Counted from the stretch's first letter, positions 38,126-50,251 are shown. The stretch: DNA of 64,000 nt from Cyprinodon diabolis (GCA_030533445.1 CM060076.1:25344603-25408602); one strand, 5' to 3'. Made by a program: numbers and translations. The notes: generated by a model from the sequence alone, not told the origin.

Positions 38126-41100
38126 TGGCTGTCACAAACTCTCCCTCAGCGTATGCTCTGTCACCTAGCAACCGTGACTTTTGACCCACAAAGCAGGCAA
38201 AGAATGAATCCCAAACTTCTCAGTTCTTTTGTATTATCATTTCATTTTTGAGGAGCTGCAGCAGCAATATTGTCATGGCAGATATTTCAGATATCTCAGG
38301 CTGAGAGGTAAACATCTTCAGACGAAATAAATGTTGTAATGTCAGCCAAACCCTTTTGCATAAGGACATATAAAGGATTTCGAATAACCAAACATTACCA
38401 GTGACATAACTGACTTGCTAACCACTTAAATTAACTATTTTTATTAATTTAAGACAAACCTTTTTACTTACTGAATTATATTAAACTGTGCTTACAATAC
38501 TGTTGGTCACCATTTCCTTATTTTCTCTGAACCTAGAGCCGTGCTATAGTATGACAGATGACCAATCCGGCATTTGGAGGACGAAGCCACTGAATTCGGA
38601 CACAGCTATTAGTTTACCTCAGAATCCTTAGCTTATATGTTATTTTATTAAGTAATGCCTTTTTTTTTCAATATACTTATTCTCCTCCAATACAGTAGCC
38701 CATCTTTGTATGATTTTTAAGTCATAGTATGGGCATTCACCACTAACTTCCAAAAGTCTTTTCAAGGGTTCACTGTGAGGCTTGCTTCTGTTGTCAGACT
38801 CCTGCTTATGCTTTCTCACAATATCATGCTGAAAATAGCTTAACTTTAAATTATGTTTTTGATCTCTAATACACATATATTAATAGAGTTGAATCACCAA
38901 TGAAATTATTTACAAGAATATCTTTATTCTACTGGGATGCCAGAAAGTGAAAGTAACCTCAGTAATTGAAACATTTTCTAATAGTTTCACAAAATTAAAA
39001 TCATGCATGTTTAGCCTACAAATTCATTCATTCAAAATCATTTGGATTTTTGTCCAAAGATGGTAAAAATTAAATATATAGTATGAAAATTTGGTATCTT
39101 TAGTCAAATGATAATGATAAAAATAAAAAATAAAATATGAAAAGTGAAAAAAAGGCTTCATTACCAAGTAGTCTTATACTAGTTACTGTAGATGCTTGTC
39201 AGACAGAGAGATTTGATGCTTTATCAGTGTGAACAGCACTTTCTAATGAGAACGATTGCTGCCCCAAAGCAAAGCTTTAATTCTTAGTAAGGCGTATGTC
39301 AGAATTACTGTTGGAAAAATATTTTATTACAGCTTTAGTAGCTAATGGTAAAATAGTGCTGAATTTTTATAACAATTTGTCTTTCTTTTTGATAACACTT
39401 TATGTCTTCATGTACATATTGACCCCTCAGTCACAATGCACAGATATTTAATAAAATATTGTGACTACCAACATAAAGATTGCGAAACTATAAGCAAACA
39501 ATAGCATTAGTAATGTAAAGCAATTTCAATGGCTTTTTATTCATAGACAAGTCCTACTCCTAGTCAATAAATATTTTTGAGGATCTTATTTTAGATATAA
39601 AGTTGAGCCTAAAATGTAAACTAGGTTGTGTGAACATCTTGATGTAAGAAAGAAGCACAGTAGTGTGTTATCCCAGCACATACACTTTGCAGCATAACTA
39701 TAAATAGCCGGAAATACATAGTTCATAATTACTAAATCAAAACAATTATTATTACAGATAAATTACACTATTAAAAAAATGATTAATTAGTTTTTAATTG
39801 TTGTTTGCTTACCTCATGCCTGACTAAACTCACAGAGTGACAGTATAACTTGTCTTAATTAAACCTCCAAAAATACAATAGATTCTTCTAACCCAGTTTC
39901 ACGGTTTACATGCCCATTTGTGAAGTGGGTTTCTATCATTATCGGTTTTTCTCTGTCAAGCAAGTGGATTTTCTATGCAGCCTGAAAACTGAAAAGCTTT
40001 GCTCTAAAAAGGATTTTCTGCAGTCAACAAAGAGCTGATTGAGATTGTTCCATCACTTGTGAAGGTTTTGTAGTTTTTCAATACATTGAGTTAAATGTGA
40101 TTTGGTACGTGCTTGGAAGTCGGCATCAGTGGGAATTTGAATCTGCACCATAAAAAAGGAGTGGGAAAGAGGCTTTGGGAATAAAGAGAGAGAGGAAAAG
40201 GAAGTGAAATTGATGTTTGGCCAAATGGAGAAAGATGGCTGTTAACTAATGGAGAGGGTGAAACAGAATGAAGAAGCTGCAGTACTGGGCCCCAATTAAC
40301 ACTTATCCCATCAGCACCGTGCATTTCCTACTGCCCCTATTAAAAGCTTAATTGAGTCTGAAAATTGGAGCACAACCTAAAACCCAGAGATAAGGATTTT
40401 GAGAGACTAGCTCTAAATACAGTATTTTGTTATGTACTAACCTCCAAATAAATCACCTTTATTAATATTTTTTAGCAATATCTAAACCAGACTATTATCC
40501 AAAGGTAGTTATAGAGACTCAGAAAAGAGGTCAGAACGGTCTCCTGTAGAGTTTCCTCATCTGACTCCTACTGATAATCATTCTTCCTTTTGCTTACAGT
40601 ATCTCCAGTCTTGCAGATTAATTATACTCATAAAGATGTTAGATACATGCAGTTGGGACATTTTAAGTTCAGTACAGAGAACTATTGTAGTTTCTTTAAT
40701 AAACTACTCTATTCTGATCTGTGAATTTATCAAATAAACCATTTACTTTTCACTGCCATTTCACAGCTTAGGTAAACATAAGTCATGTTTACCTAAGCTG
40801 ATACTATATTCTTTGGATTTCTTCAATATTTCTGGACATACTGTTGGAATTTTGGAGACCAGTAATCAATAAAAGTACTATGCCACAACAAAGCTCAGCT
40901 AGGAGAAAGGGGAAGGAATCAAACCCAGTTTATCTTAGATCACAAGGGGAAAAAGGTAAACAAATGAGTCCAAAAATATAATCAAAACAAGACAACAAAG
41001 CTTAAGGAATATAACCAAAGGTTCTTAAAACTCAAAATAAAACTACAATTACCCAAGGCAACAAAACTTAGTTCTGGTACTGCAGAACACATAGGGAGGA

Positions 41101-41381
41101 GATCAGAAAAAACACTAGCCTCTTCAGGACAGAACTAAGTAACACAACTGATATCAAAATGTTTATAAAGAGTCACAGCTACAGTATACAAAAGTTGTTC
41201 CAAGCTTCGATTAATCAACAAACCAGCAAGAGGCGATCTGCTCAAACAAAGACAGCAGCCCTGTCAACATGAGGGTGCGGGTTTAAATAGGAGCAGCTCT
41301 CCTTTGATTGGTGGGACAATCAGGCCAATATCCAATCCAGATGAGAGCCTTGCAACAGGAAGTGACAGGAGGGCTGAAAGT
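38126..41381 (+). other. mdga2 intron, nothing coding
   Basis: AT-rich intron. It contains the hairpin at 40764-40800. The stretch 40840-41370 looks repeat-like (short direct motifs, a TTTAAATAGG string) but no boundaries could be set. Confidence 0.5.
40764..40800. repeat. Perfect inverted repeat: 16-bp arms, 5-nt loop
   Basis: CAGCTTAGGTAAACAT at 40764-40779 pairs perfectly with ATGTTTACCTAAGCTG at 40785-40800 around AAGTC. The arms contain a GTAAACA forkhead-like core in both directions. Function unknown. Confidence 0.9.
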
Positions 41382-42337
41382 GTCACTAACCCATCCGCCC
41401 CGGAAGCACGATCCGTTCTGCGCATGCGGGTCCGCGTCCAGGTCGCTCTCCATTTTATTTTGTTAAAAAGACCTACATTCCCTCTCAAAAAATAGTAAAC
41501 GTACTAAAATATAATGTGTTAAAGGTTAATAATGCATTTCCTGAGAAAATAAATGCCTTAAATTTTATCGCTGGTCTCTTCCCGATCTGCTCTGAAAACG
41601 GGATCCTACGTTACTTCAGGGAACTACGTTTTTCGGCTTTGGATTTAAACATACATCTAGTGTTTTTGAGTTTTATGTTTCACTTTCGTGCTAACTAACA
41701 CTATGGTATATCGTGCGTAATTTAAAGAAAGAAACAATTAAAATTTAGATAAACATGGTTTAATCATATTTCGCCGAGCATGTCCAATGATGATGTCAGA
41801 GAAGCAATTTAACCCTTTAAAGCCCGATCCAAGAATAAAACAAAACAGAAAATAGCTTTTTTATGGTTTGAAGTCCTTGTTTGGCCTTTTAAAAAAATAT
41901 GTAAAAAGAAAAAACAGAAATAAATTTTTGATATTAATAATTTATTACTATCCGATAAGTCAAGATTATTTTTTGTGCAGTCTTCTGCCCTCTGTTATCA
42001 GGTATATCTGATTGTGTACAATAGGATTTTGAGCAAAGCTTTTACCATTAAATTATGCAAAAGGTGTCAGACGCAAAACATTTCAGAAACCGTATGTATC
42101 AAATACGATACATTTGGCATTACAGGGTTAACGGAGAAAATGTAAAATGCATCAAAAATGTATCAGAAAAGTCATACAACTTTTTTTTAAAGGTATGTAT
42201 TGGCAATCTTTAGTGAGTTAAGTATAGAAGTGAGTGATTTTAGTACCATAGTTACATTATCTATGTAAACCTGGATATATATCTTTCCACGCATGCGCAG
42301 GACGGGTCGTGCTTCTGGGACGGATCAGTAGTGACAG
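41382..42337. mobile_element. Inverted-repeat DNA element, about 955 bp, class unclear
   Basis: About 50-bp imperfect inverted repeats: the left arm has GTCACTAACCCATCC, GGAAGCACGATCCGT and CTGCGCATGCG; the reverse complement of the right arm has GTCACTACTGATCC, AGAAGCACGACCCGT and CTGCGCATGCG. The CACTA string near the end recalls CACTA-type ends, but no matching 2-4-bp duplication is seen. The interior is AT-rich and non-coding. It is a MITE-like element of unknown superfamily. Confidence 0.6.
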
Positions 42338-44126
42338 CAAGTTTCCAGCTGACAGGAAGCTGCAACTGCATGTCAGAAATACCACTTTCTATTTTCAGTT
42401 TCATTTTTTTATTATACGTTTAATTGAAATCACTCATAATTTATATTTACTTTTGCCTATATTATTTAACAAAACCAAATCCCACTTAATGATTTTCAGC
42501 TTGTGGAAAATAATATATTCAACAAACACTGCACAGCATATACTGTAGGCTGATGTGGAACTTACAGTTAAAGTGTTTTTTTTTGTTTTTTTTTCAGAGT
42601 AGACTTAAGCAGGCATTGGCTGAAAATCAATGCGAATGCTTTTACACTTATATACATATAAACTGTTTTCTTGCTTGGTTGTCTAAAAAACTAAAAAATA
42701 TTAAGCGTAAAGCACAATAAGCAGTTTGTGTTGTTGAAACTAACTGTGGATTCGGACTCAAGGTCCTACTCAGCCCTGACCAGTTAGGATTTAAATAAAA
42801 TTTAATCTTTGTATTTAGTATTGCATTTATGTGCATTTTTGTTAAGGTGGGCTGTTTATTTTGTCCCAATTGGTCAGTAATAATTACAATGATAATAATA
42901 ATTGCAGGAAATGATAAGTACGTATGTCTCTCTGCAAAGAAAGTCTAGTGTGTGGGGATGTGTGGCTTCCTAACACAAATAAAAATACCCACGTTGAGAC
43001 AACTATTCCTAGTTCTTTTAAAAAGAGATTCGCTACCCAGCCCCTTGGCCAAGGTCATGTTTTCTTTTCTAAAATGAGACAAATAGATTTTTTCAGTCTA
43101 AACCAATTTCTACGTGTTTGTTCATGGCTTTAAAAAATCACTTTTAAGCTAAAAAATATAATGTTATTTATTACATAGTTTCTTCTTTCAGTGACATTTG
43201 TTTTAGGATATTGAACTAAAGCAACCAAATAAAACAGGCCATACAGATGTCCACAGAACTCAATTTTAAATTACTCCCATACTTTCTCAGAATTTACTGT
43301 CTGCAAGTAATATGTGGTGCTGAAGCCATTTGGCATTACAAGTGCTTATTCTTCCCATTATTTTGGTAGTCCCAATTACAATTATGTTTTTTTTCCTATC
43401 CTTTTTTTGGCTCTCATTTTGTTTCTGAAGAAAATATGTTTCCCTTCCACTTCTTCTCTCTTCCTTCCATCTTCTCCTAAACTGTTTCTACATTCCTATC
43501 AACCTCATGCCCTGTCATCTGCTTCAAAGTAGAAGCTGTGACAGAAAGAGAAAGAGTGTAGAATATCAGGCCCTTGACTAATGTAATACAATTAAGTCAT
43601 CCTTTGGCTGCTTTGGATCTGAAAAGGTCTAAAAGGCATCAGTGATTGCCATGTTTTCTGGGCTGCTGCAGCAACTGTCTGACTCATGTTTTAATCTGCC
43701 TCCCTTTCCTCTCATCATCTCCACATCCACACAAAGGAGTCAGTCAGATCAAAGGTTTACATCCTCATCATAACCTTTTGGGCGAGGCTTGTGGCTGACA
43801 AGCCAAGTTGGAATCAAACACATATTCTCAATGAGATAGCCATTTCTGTGGAGCGCTCCCCTACTGAGCCCATCCATATTTCTGTAGCTCAGCTGTGAAA
43901 ATACAGCTGGAGTCTTTTCTGTGGAGTAATCCCCTTATTGGTAGCAGGCATGCTGACAATTTTTTAAATGTTTTTCATGTAAAAAAGAATCAGTATCATT
44001 CTTATTTGAATGCAGTAGTAATTTGTTTGAATTATGCTCTCTTCTCATTTCCCTTTAGTCTTTGTCAAGGCTGTATACATATTAATATCTTTGACCTCTC
44101 TCTGGAGCTGCTTGGCCTTTTCTATA
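42338..44126 (+). other. mdga2 intron, nothing recognised
   Basis: AT-rich non-coding sequence without gene or element signals, ending at the TA target of the Tc1-like insertion. Confidence 0.55.
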
Positions 44127-44128
44127 TA

Positions 44129-45731
44129 CAGTGGGGCAAAAAGGTATTTAGTCAGCCACCAATAGTGCAAGTTCTCCCACTTAAAAAGATGAGAGAGGCC
44201 GGTAATTTTCATCATAGATATACCTCAACTATGAGAGACAAAATGAGAAAAAAAAATCCAGAAAATCACATTGTCTGATTTTTAAAGAATTTATTTGCAA
44301 AATATGGTGGAAAATAAGTATTTGGTCAGTTACAAAAGTTCATCTCAAAACTTTGTTGTATACCCTTTGTTGGCAATGACAGAGATCAAACGTTTTCTGT
44401 AAGTCTTCACAAGGTTTTCACACACTGTTGCTGGTATTTTGGCCCATTCCTCCATGCAGATCTCCTCTAGAGCAGTGATGTTCTGGGGCTGTCGCTGGGC
44501 AACATGGACTTTCAACTCCCTCCAAAGATTTTCTATGGGGTTGAGATCTGGAGACTGACTAGGCCACTCCAGGACCTTGAAATGCTTCTTACGAAGCCAC
44601 TCCTTCGTTACCCGGGTGGTGTGTTTGGGATCATTGTCATGCTGAAAGACCCGGCCACGTTTCATCTTCAATGCCCTTGCTGATGGAAGGAGGTGTTCAC
44701 TCAAAATTTGACAATACATGGCCCCATTCATTCTTTCCTTCACACAGATCAGTCGTCCTGGTCCCTTAGCAGAAAAACAGCCCCAAAGCATGATGTTTCC
44801 ACCCCCATGCTTCACTGTAGGTATGGTGTTCTTTGGATGCAACTCAGCATTCTCTCTCCTCCAAACACGACGAGTAGAGTTTTTACCAAAAAGTTCTATT
44901 TTGGTTTCATCTGACCATATGATATTCTCCCAGTCATCGTCTGGATCATCCAAATGCTCTCTAGCAAACTTGAGACGGGCCTTGACATGTACTGGCTTAA
45001 GCAGGGGGACACGTCTGGCACTGCAGGATTTGAGTCCCTGGCGGCGTAGTGTGTTACTGATGGTAGCCTTTGTTACTTTGGTCCCAGCTCTCTGCAGGTC
45101 ATTCACTAGGTCCCCCCGTGTGGTTCTGGGATTTTTACTCACCGTTCTTGTGATCATTTTGACCCCACGGGGTGAGATCTTGCGTGGAGCCCCAGATCGA
45201 GGAAGATTATCAGTGGTCTTGTATGTTTTCCATTTTCTAATAATTGATCCCACAGTTGATTTCTTCACACCAAGCTGTTTACCTATTGCAGATTCAGACT
45301 TTCCAGCCTGGTGCAGGTCTATAATTTTGTTTCGGGTGTCCTTTGACAGCTCTCTAGTTTTAGCCATGGTGGAGTTTAGAGTGTGACTGTTTGAGGTTGT
45401 GGACAGGTGTCTTTTATACTGATAACGGGTTCAAACAGGTGCCATTAATGAAGGTAACGAGTGGAGGACAGAGGAGCCTCTTACAGATGAAGTTACAGGT
45501 CTGTGAGAGCCAGAAATCTTGCTTGTTTGTTACTGACCAAATACTTATTTTCCACCATATTTTGCAAATAAATTATTTAAAAATCAGACAATGTGATTTG
45601 CTGGATTTTTTTTCCTCATTTTGTCTCTAATAGTTGAGGTATATCTATGATGAAAATTACCGGCCTCTCTCATCTTTTTAAGTGGGAGAACTTGCACTAT
45701 TGGTGGCTGACTAAATACTTTTTTGCCCCTG
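44129..45731 (-). mobile_element. Tc1-like transposon, about 1.6 kb, complete
   Basis: TA target dinucleotides lie at 44127-44128 and 45732-45733. The ends are CAGTGGGGCAAAAAGG on the left and TTTTTTGCCCCTG on the right, which appears to have lost two bases. Inverted repeats of about 200 bp run inward (left to about 44340, right from about 45538), each with an outer and an inner similar block, the IR/DR layout. A full-length transposase lies on the minus strand. It sits in the mdga2 intron, its right end 98 bp before the exon at 45830. Confidence 0.92.
44345..45367 (-). CDS. Tc1-like DD34E transposase, 340 aa, open
   Basis: Starts with ATG at 45365-45367 and reads [19 protein letters not shown]. 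Residues about 1-120 form the bipartite helix-turn-helix DNA-binding region with a GAPRKIS linker. The catalytic residues are visible: Asp in [11 protein letters not shown], Asp in QHDNDPKHT and Glu in [11 protein letters not shown], with 34 residues between the last two. A glycine-rich [12 protein letters not shown] block precedes them, as is usual. 340 aa is full length and there is no stop or frameshift, so the coding region could still make transposase. It belongs to a different family from the copy at 4-1035. The long plus-strand ORF over it is a shadow. Confidence 0.93.
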   Translation of the reverse strand: MAKTRELSKDTRNKIIDLHQAGKSESAIGKQLGVKKSTVGSIIRKWKTYKTTDNLPRSGAPRKISPRGVKMITRTVSKNPRTTRGDLVNDLQRAGTKVTKATISNTLRRQGLKSCSARRVPLLKPVHVKARLKFAREHLDDPDDDWENIIWSDETKIELFGKNSTRRVWRRENAELHPKNTIPTVKHGGGNIMLWGCFSAKGPGRLICVKERMNGAMYCQILSEHLLPSARALKMKRGRVFQHDNDPKHTTRVTKEWLRKKHFKVLEWPSQSPDLNPIENLWRELKVHVAQRQPQNITALEEICMEEWAKIPATVCENLVKTYRKRLISVIANKGYTTKF

Positions 45732-45829
45732 TAACTCCTGAGATCTAATTTTGTAGCATTCCTGTTTTTAATTAGGATGATGCTTTTTCACATATTTGCA
45801 TACCAGTGTTGGTTTGGTCTGAGCTGCAG

Positions 45830-45962
45830 GGGGAAACAAAAATCCTGAAGTTGAAGAACCTGCGTCCTCAAGATTATGCCAACTACAGCTGCATCGCCTC
45901 TGTCAGAAATGTGTGTGGGATTCCTGACCGCAGCGTTATCTTTGGACTCACCAATAAGACAG
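45830..45962 (+). CDS. mdga2: mdga2 exon: second half of the second Ig domain seen
   Basis: A 133-bp exon reading GETKILKLKNLRPQDYANYS then CIASVRNVCGIPDRSV to LTNKT. DYANYSC is the classic Ig F-strand D-x-Y-x-C signature; its cysteine pairs with FLRC of the previous exon. An extra Cys in RNVC is also typical of MDGA. It begins in phase 0 and ends in phase 1 (donor GTACAG). The acceptor GAGCTGCAG has a purine-rich approach and is the weakest of the four; the Tc1-like element ends 98 bp upstream, so any distal intron signals are displaced by 1.6 kb. Confidence 0.88.
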
Positions 45963-46683
45963 GTACAGCATAAAATTAATTATACTTTCAGTTAACTCTT
46001 ACTTTTCTGTCTTCTCATTACTTTTTAGCTTGTTTAGTTGTAAATGTTCTATATTTGGTGTTTTTTAGGTCTGTGTTAATCTCTGTTTTTAGTCTGTGTT
46101 AATCTCTGTTACACATCAACTCTTTGTGTGTGTTTTATAGTTTAATATGTGTAAGTTAAGTGAATCAAGCTAAACATTTCCACTACAGCAAATAACGAGA
46201 AAGAAGGGATGTCCCAATCGGATATTAATATCGGATATCGGTCTAATATTAATCAAAAAATTATATTCGATTGTGTTGGCCAGAAGATAAAATCTGCAGT
46301 ATTTTCATACTGAGAGAAACACTCTGCTTCTGTTTAAAGTTTCTGTAACTAATTGGTTAAAATTACATGGGTCAGTTGTTTGTTTTTTGATTGACTATAT
46401 TTCTCTGTCTTGATAGTACCACTTGATCAAGCCTTTTCTAACATTCTACAGTACAAAATAAATAATAAAAGTGTGTATGATTTGCGCTCATATTGTATCA
46501 ATATCAGTATCGGGCATTTCTCAAACCTGCAATATCTGTATCACATCAGAAATGAAAAAAACTGTATGGAGACATCCGTACTAGATAGGAATAAGAATAA
46601 TATTAAAGGTTTTTGTATTAAATTTAACAAGGTCATTAGTAAAAGTTTCACATAATCAAATAATCCACAGTACTTTCCTTTTA
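45963..46683 (+). other. mdga2 intron
   Basis: Non-coding, including the possible hAT-derived MITE relic at 46206-46530. Confidence 0.5.
46206..46530. repeat. Possible degenerate hAT-type MITE
   Basis: AAGGGATGTCCCAATCGGAT followed by ATCGGATATCGG resembles the end and subterminal repeats of a common teleost hAT MITE. A matching right end is only vaguely present (GTATCGGGCATTTCTC at about 46507). No duplication found. Confidence 0.35.
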
Positions 46684-47035
46684 ATGATGAAAAATAAACA
46701 AATGAATGATGTAGTTAACAACTTCAACAATTTTGTAAGTATTGAACCTAAATTTACTGAAAGAATTAGGGGACCTGAAACAGCTGAGGAACGCAATGAG
46801 GCCTTGATAAGTAGAAATCCAAACTCAAAGTTCCTCAAAGCAGTGGGAGAGATTGAAAAAAAAAAAAAGGAATGGTAAATGTAGAAATAAGATTTCAACA
46901 GATTTAGATGACAACTGTTATACCTATGACATAAATTTGTTTTCTGTCTTTCCAAATTTCATAAAGAAATGAAAACCACTAAAATCATCCAACTATACAG
47001 AAGTGAGGACAGGCGCCAGTTGAAATGGAATTACT

Positions 47036-47063
47036 TATAGATTTAACAATTGTTAAATCTATA
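47036..47063. repeat. Perfect 28-bp palindrome
   Basis: TATAGATTTAACAA and its exact reverse complement TTGTTAAATCTATA abut without a loop. It lies immediately before the SINE head, at the junction between the LINE relic and the SINE. Confidence 0.9.
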
Positions 47064-47335
47064 GTCGGGCAGTGGGTTGCACTGTTGCCTTGCAGCAAAA
47101 AGGTAGCGGGTTCGATTCCCGGCTTGCGGTCTTTCTGTATGGAGTTTGCATGTTCCGGGTACTCTGGCTTCCTCCCACAGTCCAAAAACATGACCGTTAA
47201 GTTAATAGGCTTCTCTAAATTCTCCTTAGGTATGAGTGTGTGCGTGAATGGTTGTTTGTCATGTTTGTCTCTGTGTTGCCCTGCGATGGACTGGCGACCT
47301 GTCCAAGGTGTACCCTGCCTTTCGCCCGTACACAG
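47064..47335 (+). repeat. SINE, tRNA-headed, lacking the 3' tail
   Basis: The head reads GGGCAGTGGGTTGCACTG and contains a good RNA polymerase III B box, GGTTCGATTCC, at 47109-47119. It continues through TTTCTGTATGGAGTTTGCAT, CTTCCTCCCACAGTCC, then GACTGGCGACCTGTCC and GTGTACCCTGCC, and stops before the terminal repeat. It is the reverse of the copy at 13931-14225 and supplies the head missing there. It is a retroposon, not a tRNA gene. Confidence 0.83.
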
Positions 47336-48190
47336 CTAGACTTCAATAGTACAACTGACAAAAAGACATTTGCAATTGGGGTTTTAATTGACTTTAAAAA
47401 AAGTATTTGACACACTAAATCACAACATATTATTTAATAAGCTGTAGCAATATGGGAATAAGAGAATAGTCTTAAATTGGATGAAAAGTTGTTTAAGGAA
47501 TGAACAACAAAATAACAAAATGTGAATCACCATACTGTGAAATAATTGAGGAGGTTGTTTGATATGACCGCTCATTAAACTGGGGCAAAGCCAAGTTTAA
47601 AATGTTTAGGAATGTAAAGGGGAATATTGATTTAAAAGTTGCAATAATGGGTGAAAATGTGGAAAGAATTAAAGAAATTAAGTTTCTGGCACATTCAATA
47701 GCACATTCAACTTGACCAAACTAAATTATGTAGAATTATTGCATTCCTTAATTAAGCAAAATATATCTTAACCATCAAAGCATTAATTATACTATATTGC
47801 TCACTGATTCTGCCTTATTTGAATTACTGTGTGAAAGTCTGGGGGCAACATCTAAATATTTTCATTCCAGTCCTTGTGCAAAATTAAGAAAATAGCCATA
47901 AGTTTGATTCATAAGGCAACTTTCCATGATCACAGATGTGAGTTATTTTGACATTCTGCCTTATAAAACTGCCATATCTGGTAGAATTTCAAACCACAAA
48001 GTTAATGTAGCCAGGAACAAAGATCTACCTGATAGCATCCAAAAATTCTTCACTTATGGACGAGGGAGCTGCGAATAAAGAAGACATTTTCAATTCAGTA
48101 AAAGGAGTGTTTGGACAACCTCGAAAAGAATGTGCATTTCAATTAATGGGGGGAAGGTTTAGAACAAACTTAGCCAAGAAATGAAGACTG

Positions 48191-49177
48191 ATAATTAATA
48201 ATAACTGCGAGATGGGGACCTAGGGGTAAGCAGGTGGGTGTCTCTAAAACACTGAAGATTGTGTGTATGCCTGTAAATTCAGTCTATTGGTTATTGTGTA
48301 TTTAGGAATGACTTTTGGTAACTGCACTTGTGTAGATGTATTTTAGGATGTGATTTTATTTGGAATATAATAGTTTAATTTCTTACTTGTCACATTTATT
48401 TACGAACATAGACTTTTTTCTTCACATTAGTTTATAATATTCTGAAATCTGGATATTGGTAAAAACATAATTCTGGAGTAGAGGTAGAGGAAATATGATC
48501 TACTTCTTCCAACCTCTTTCAGATATGTTAACAGGGCACATTTCTTATGTGTATTACGTTTATTGTTATCTCTGTGTAGGTATATGTGTGCATAAATATG
48601 TATTTACATCTTTTTTGATATTACAGGTTTATATAAGGATTTGACATGTCAGGAATGAATAAAAATATTAAATGAAATGAACAATTAATCAATAGGAATG
48701 CACTGAACTTGTTTGTTTTCCAATTTGAATTAATTTCAGCATCTTATATCACAGTTAGCATTGTCAAAGGAGCGGTCTGGATGTGTGTATTAAGAAAATG
48801 TAGAGCTATATCTGATCTCTCAGAGTTTAAAACCCTGAGCTTCTAGATCTTATGACAAATGCTGAATGTTTAAGAGGATCAAACAAATTAAGTAATTTTG
48901 CTGTAAAATATTTTTTGTCATGTAGAAAAAGTCTCTTTTTTTTACTCTTCTACAGTCTGAATGAAAATCCCCAGCATGTCATATTAAAATCTTTAAAAGA
49001 AAAGCTTCTTACATCTGATCAGAAAATGTCTTACTGGTTAAACCGAACATTATATATTTCCTGTCATAATAAGATTTATTAGATCTGTTTTATACTAATA
49101 AAATGTACTATTAGAATATGTTTAAACAAATGTGTTAACACCAATAAATTAGACACAAGGATATTCTCTTTCCACAG
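48191..49177 (+). other. mdga2 intron end
   Basis: No element recognised. It ends in TATTCTCTTTCCACAG, a strong acceptor for the exon at 49178. Confidence 0.6.
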
Positions 49178-49447
49178 CATCTCCATCTATCAAACTACTG
49201 GTGGAGGATCCAATTGTGGTTAATCCTGGTCAGACTGTGTCCCTGGTCTGCATCACCACAGGAGGGGAGCCAGCTCCAACCCTCACCTGGGTCAGCAGTA
49301 ATGACAGCCTGCCTCAGAGGAGCGTAGTGAAAGGAGGCACACTCACGCTGCCCTCCATCACCTCAGATGAAGCTGGGGTTTACAGCTGCGTGGCCAGTAA
49401 CAATGTTGGAAATCCGGCAAAGAAGTCCACCACTATCGTGGTCCGAG
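49178..49447 (+). CDS. mdga2: mdga2 exon: complete third Ig domain seen
   Basis: A 270-bp exon. Its first two bases complete an Ala codon started at 45962; then it reads SPSIKLLVEDPIVVNPGQT, VSLVCITTGGEPAPTLTW, and ITSDEAGVYSCVASNNVG before NPAKKSTTIVVR. Both Ig cysteines (LVC and YSC), the C-strand Trp and the D-x-A-x-x-Y-x-C motif lie in this one exon, so it encodes a whole I-set Ig domain. The donor is GTAGGA at 49448 in phase 1. In MDGA proteins further Ig domains, a fibronectin-like region, a MAM domain and a GPI signal follow; none was found in the remaining 14.5 kb. Confidence 0.9.
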
Positions 49448-50251
49448 GTAGGAAAGCATAACTGCAATTCAAAGCATTGTGTCAAATGAACAACCATTCA
49501 ACAAAACAGTTTGCTATTGGAGATTAGCACATCTTACATCACATATCTTTGTCATTAGCTAGTCTTTACTACTTGTAAGCAGTTAAAAATGTTACATATT
49601 TTTTTCAGTTTTGGCTCTCAGATCATGATTTATTTGTAATTATCTTCAATTAGTCTTTATGAGAAAAGTCAAGTACATTGCTTAAAACAAATTAGTGAAG
49701 TAAATCTAGAAGGAGCAAAATAAAATGTCCTCATGACTGAAATATCATCATACAAAACTTGAAATCATTCAATACCTCCTGCTTGTATAGAAATTAAACC
49801 AAGTTGGTTTAAAGATGTCTGGCTTTGTAGATGAATCCAGAAGTACTGAGTAATTTAAGGTTTATAAAATTTTTGAGCACTTACTTAGATTATCTGATAA
49901 CAGTCCAGGATGTTTGACTAAAAGGCAAACAATATGGAAATGAAAGTATAACTTGAGATTCAGGTACTGTACTTTATAGTCACTACAGGAGAGTTGAATT
50001 TAAATGATTATTTCTATAGTGTAATCTGCAGGTATAATTCAGTGGAAAGAGGTTTTTTCAAATTGGTACTCAAGAATTAAGTAGTAAATTATCTTTAAAT
50101 GTGGTGAAAATTTACATGCCAATTTTGATGAATTATATTTATTTAAAAGCTAATGGTTGCTTTTTACATGTACATTTGAAGACTAATACACTAGTAAGTA
50201 AGAAAGAGAAGGTTTTCAGAGAGATAAAGGCTTGTTTTTAAATGCTGAATT
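49448..50251 (+). other. mdga2 intron start
   Basis: AT-rich non-coding sequence up to the TTAA target of the Kolobok-type element. Confidence 0.6.

Larger units (their letters stand above)
46684..48190 (+). pseudogene. LINE (non-LTR retrotransposon) relic, split by a SINE
   Basis: Three plus-strand parts fit a single LINE ORF2 in order. 46684-47030 encodes the linker before the polymerase (NDVVNNFNNFVSIEP, SRNPNSKFLKAVGEIE, then KTTKIIQLYRSEDR). 47360-47470 encodes the polymerase start (TFAIGVLIDFKK then, after a frameshift, FDTLNHNILFNKL). 47780-48100 encodes the region after the polymerase (ALIILYCSLILPYLNYCVKV then WGQH, later NKDLPDSIQKFFTYGRG). Many stops and frameshifts are present. 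The SINE at 47064-47335 sits between parts one and two. The family resembles abundant teleost LINEs; I do not assign a clade. Confidence 0.72.

Noticed and set aside
40840..41380. Another LTR on the minus strand (TATTTAAAC-like string, repeat-like texture)
   Set aside because: No TG/CA ends with a target duplication and no poly(A) signal in the right place could be set.
44718..45386. 222-aa ORF on the plus strand
   Set aside because: Reverse shadow of the transposase at 44345-45367.
47064..47140. tRNA gene
   Set aside because: A B box and tRNA-like head are present, but they are fused to the SINE body and no acceptor stem can be formed.
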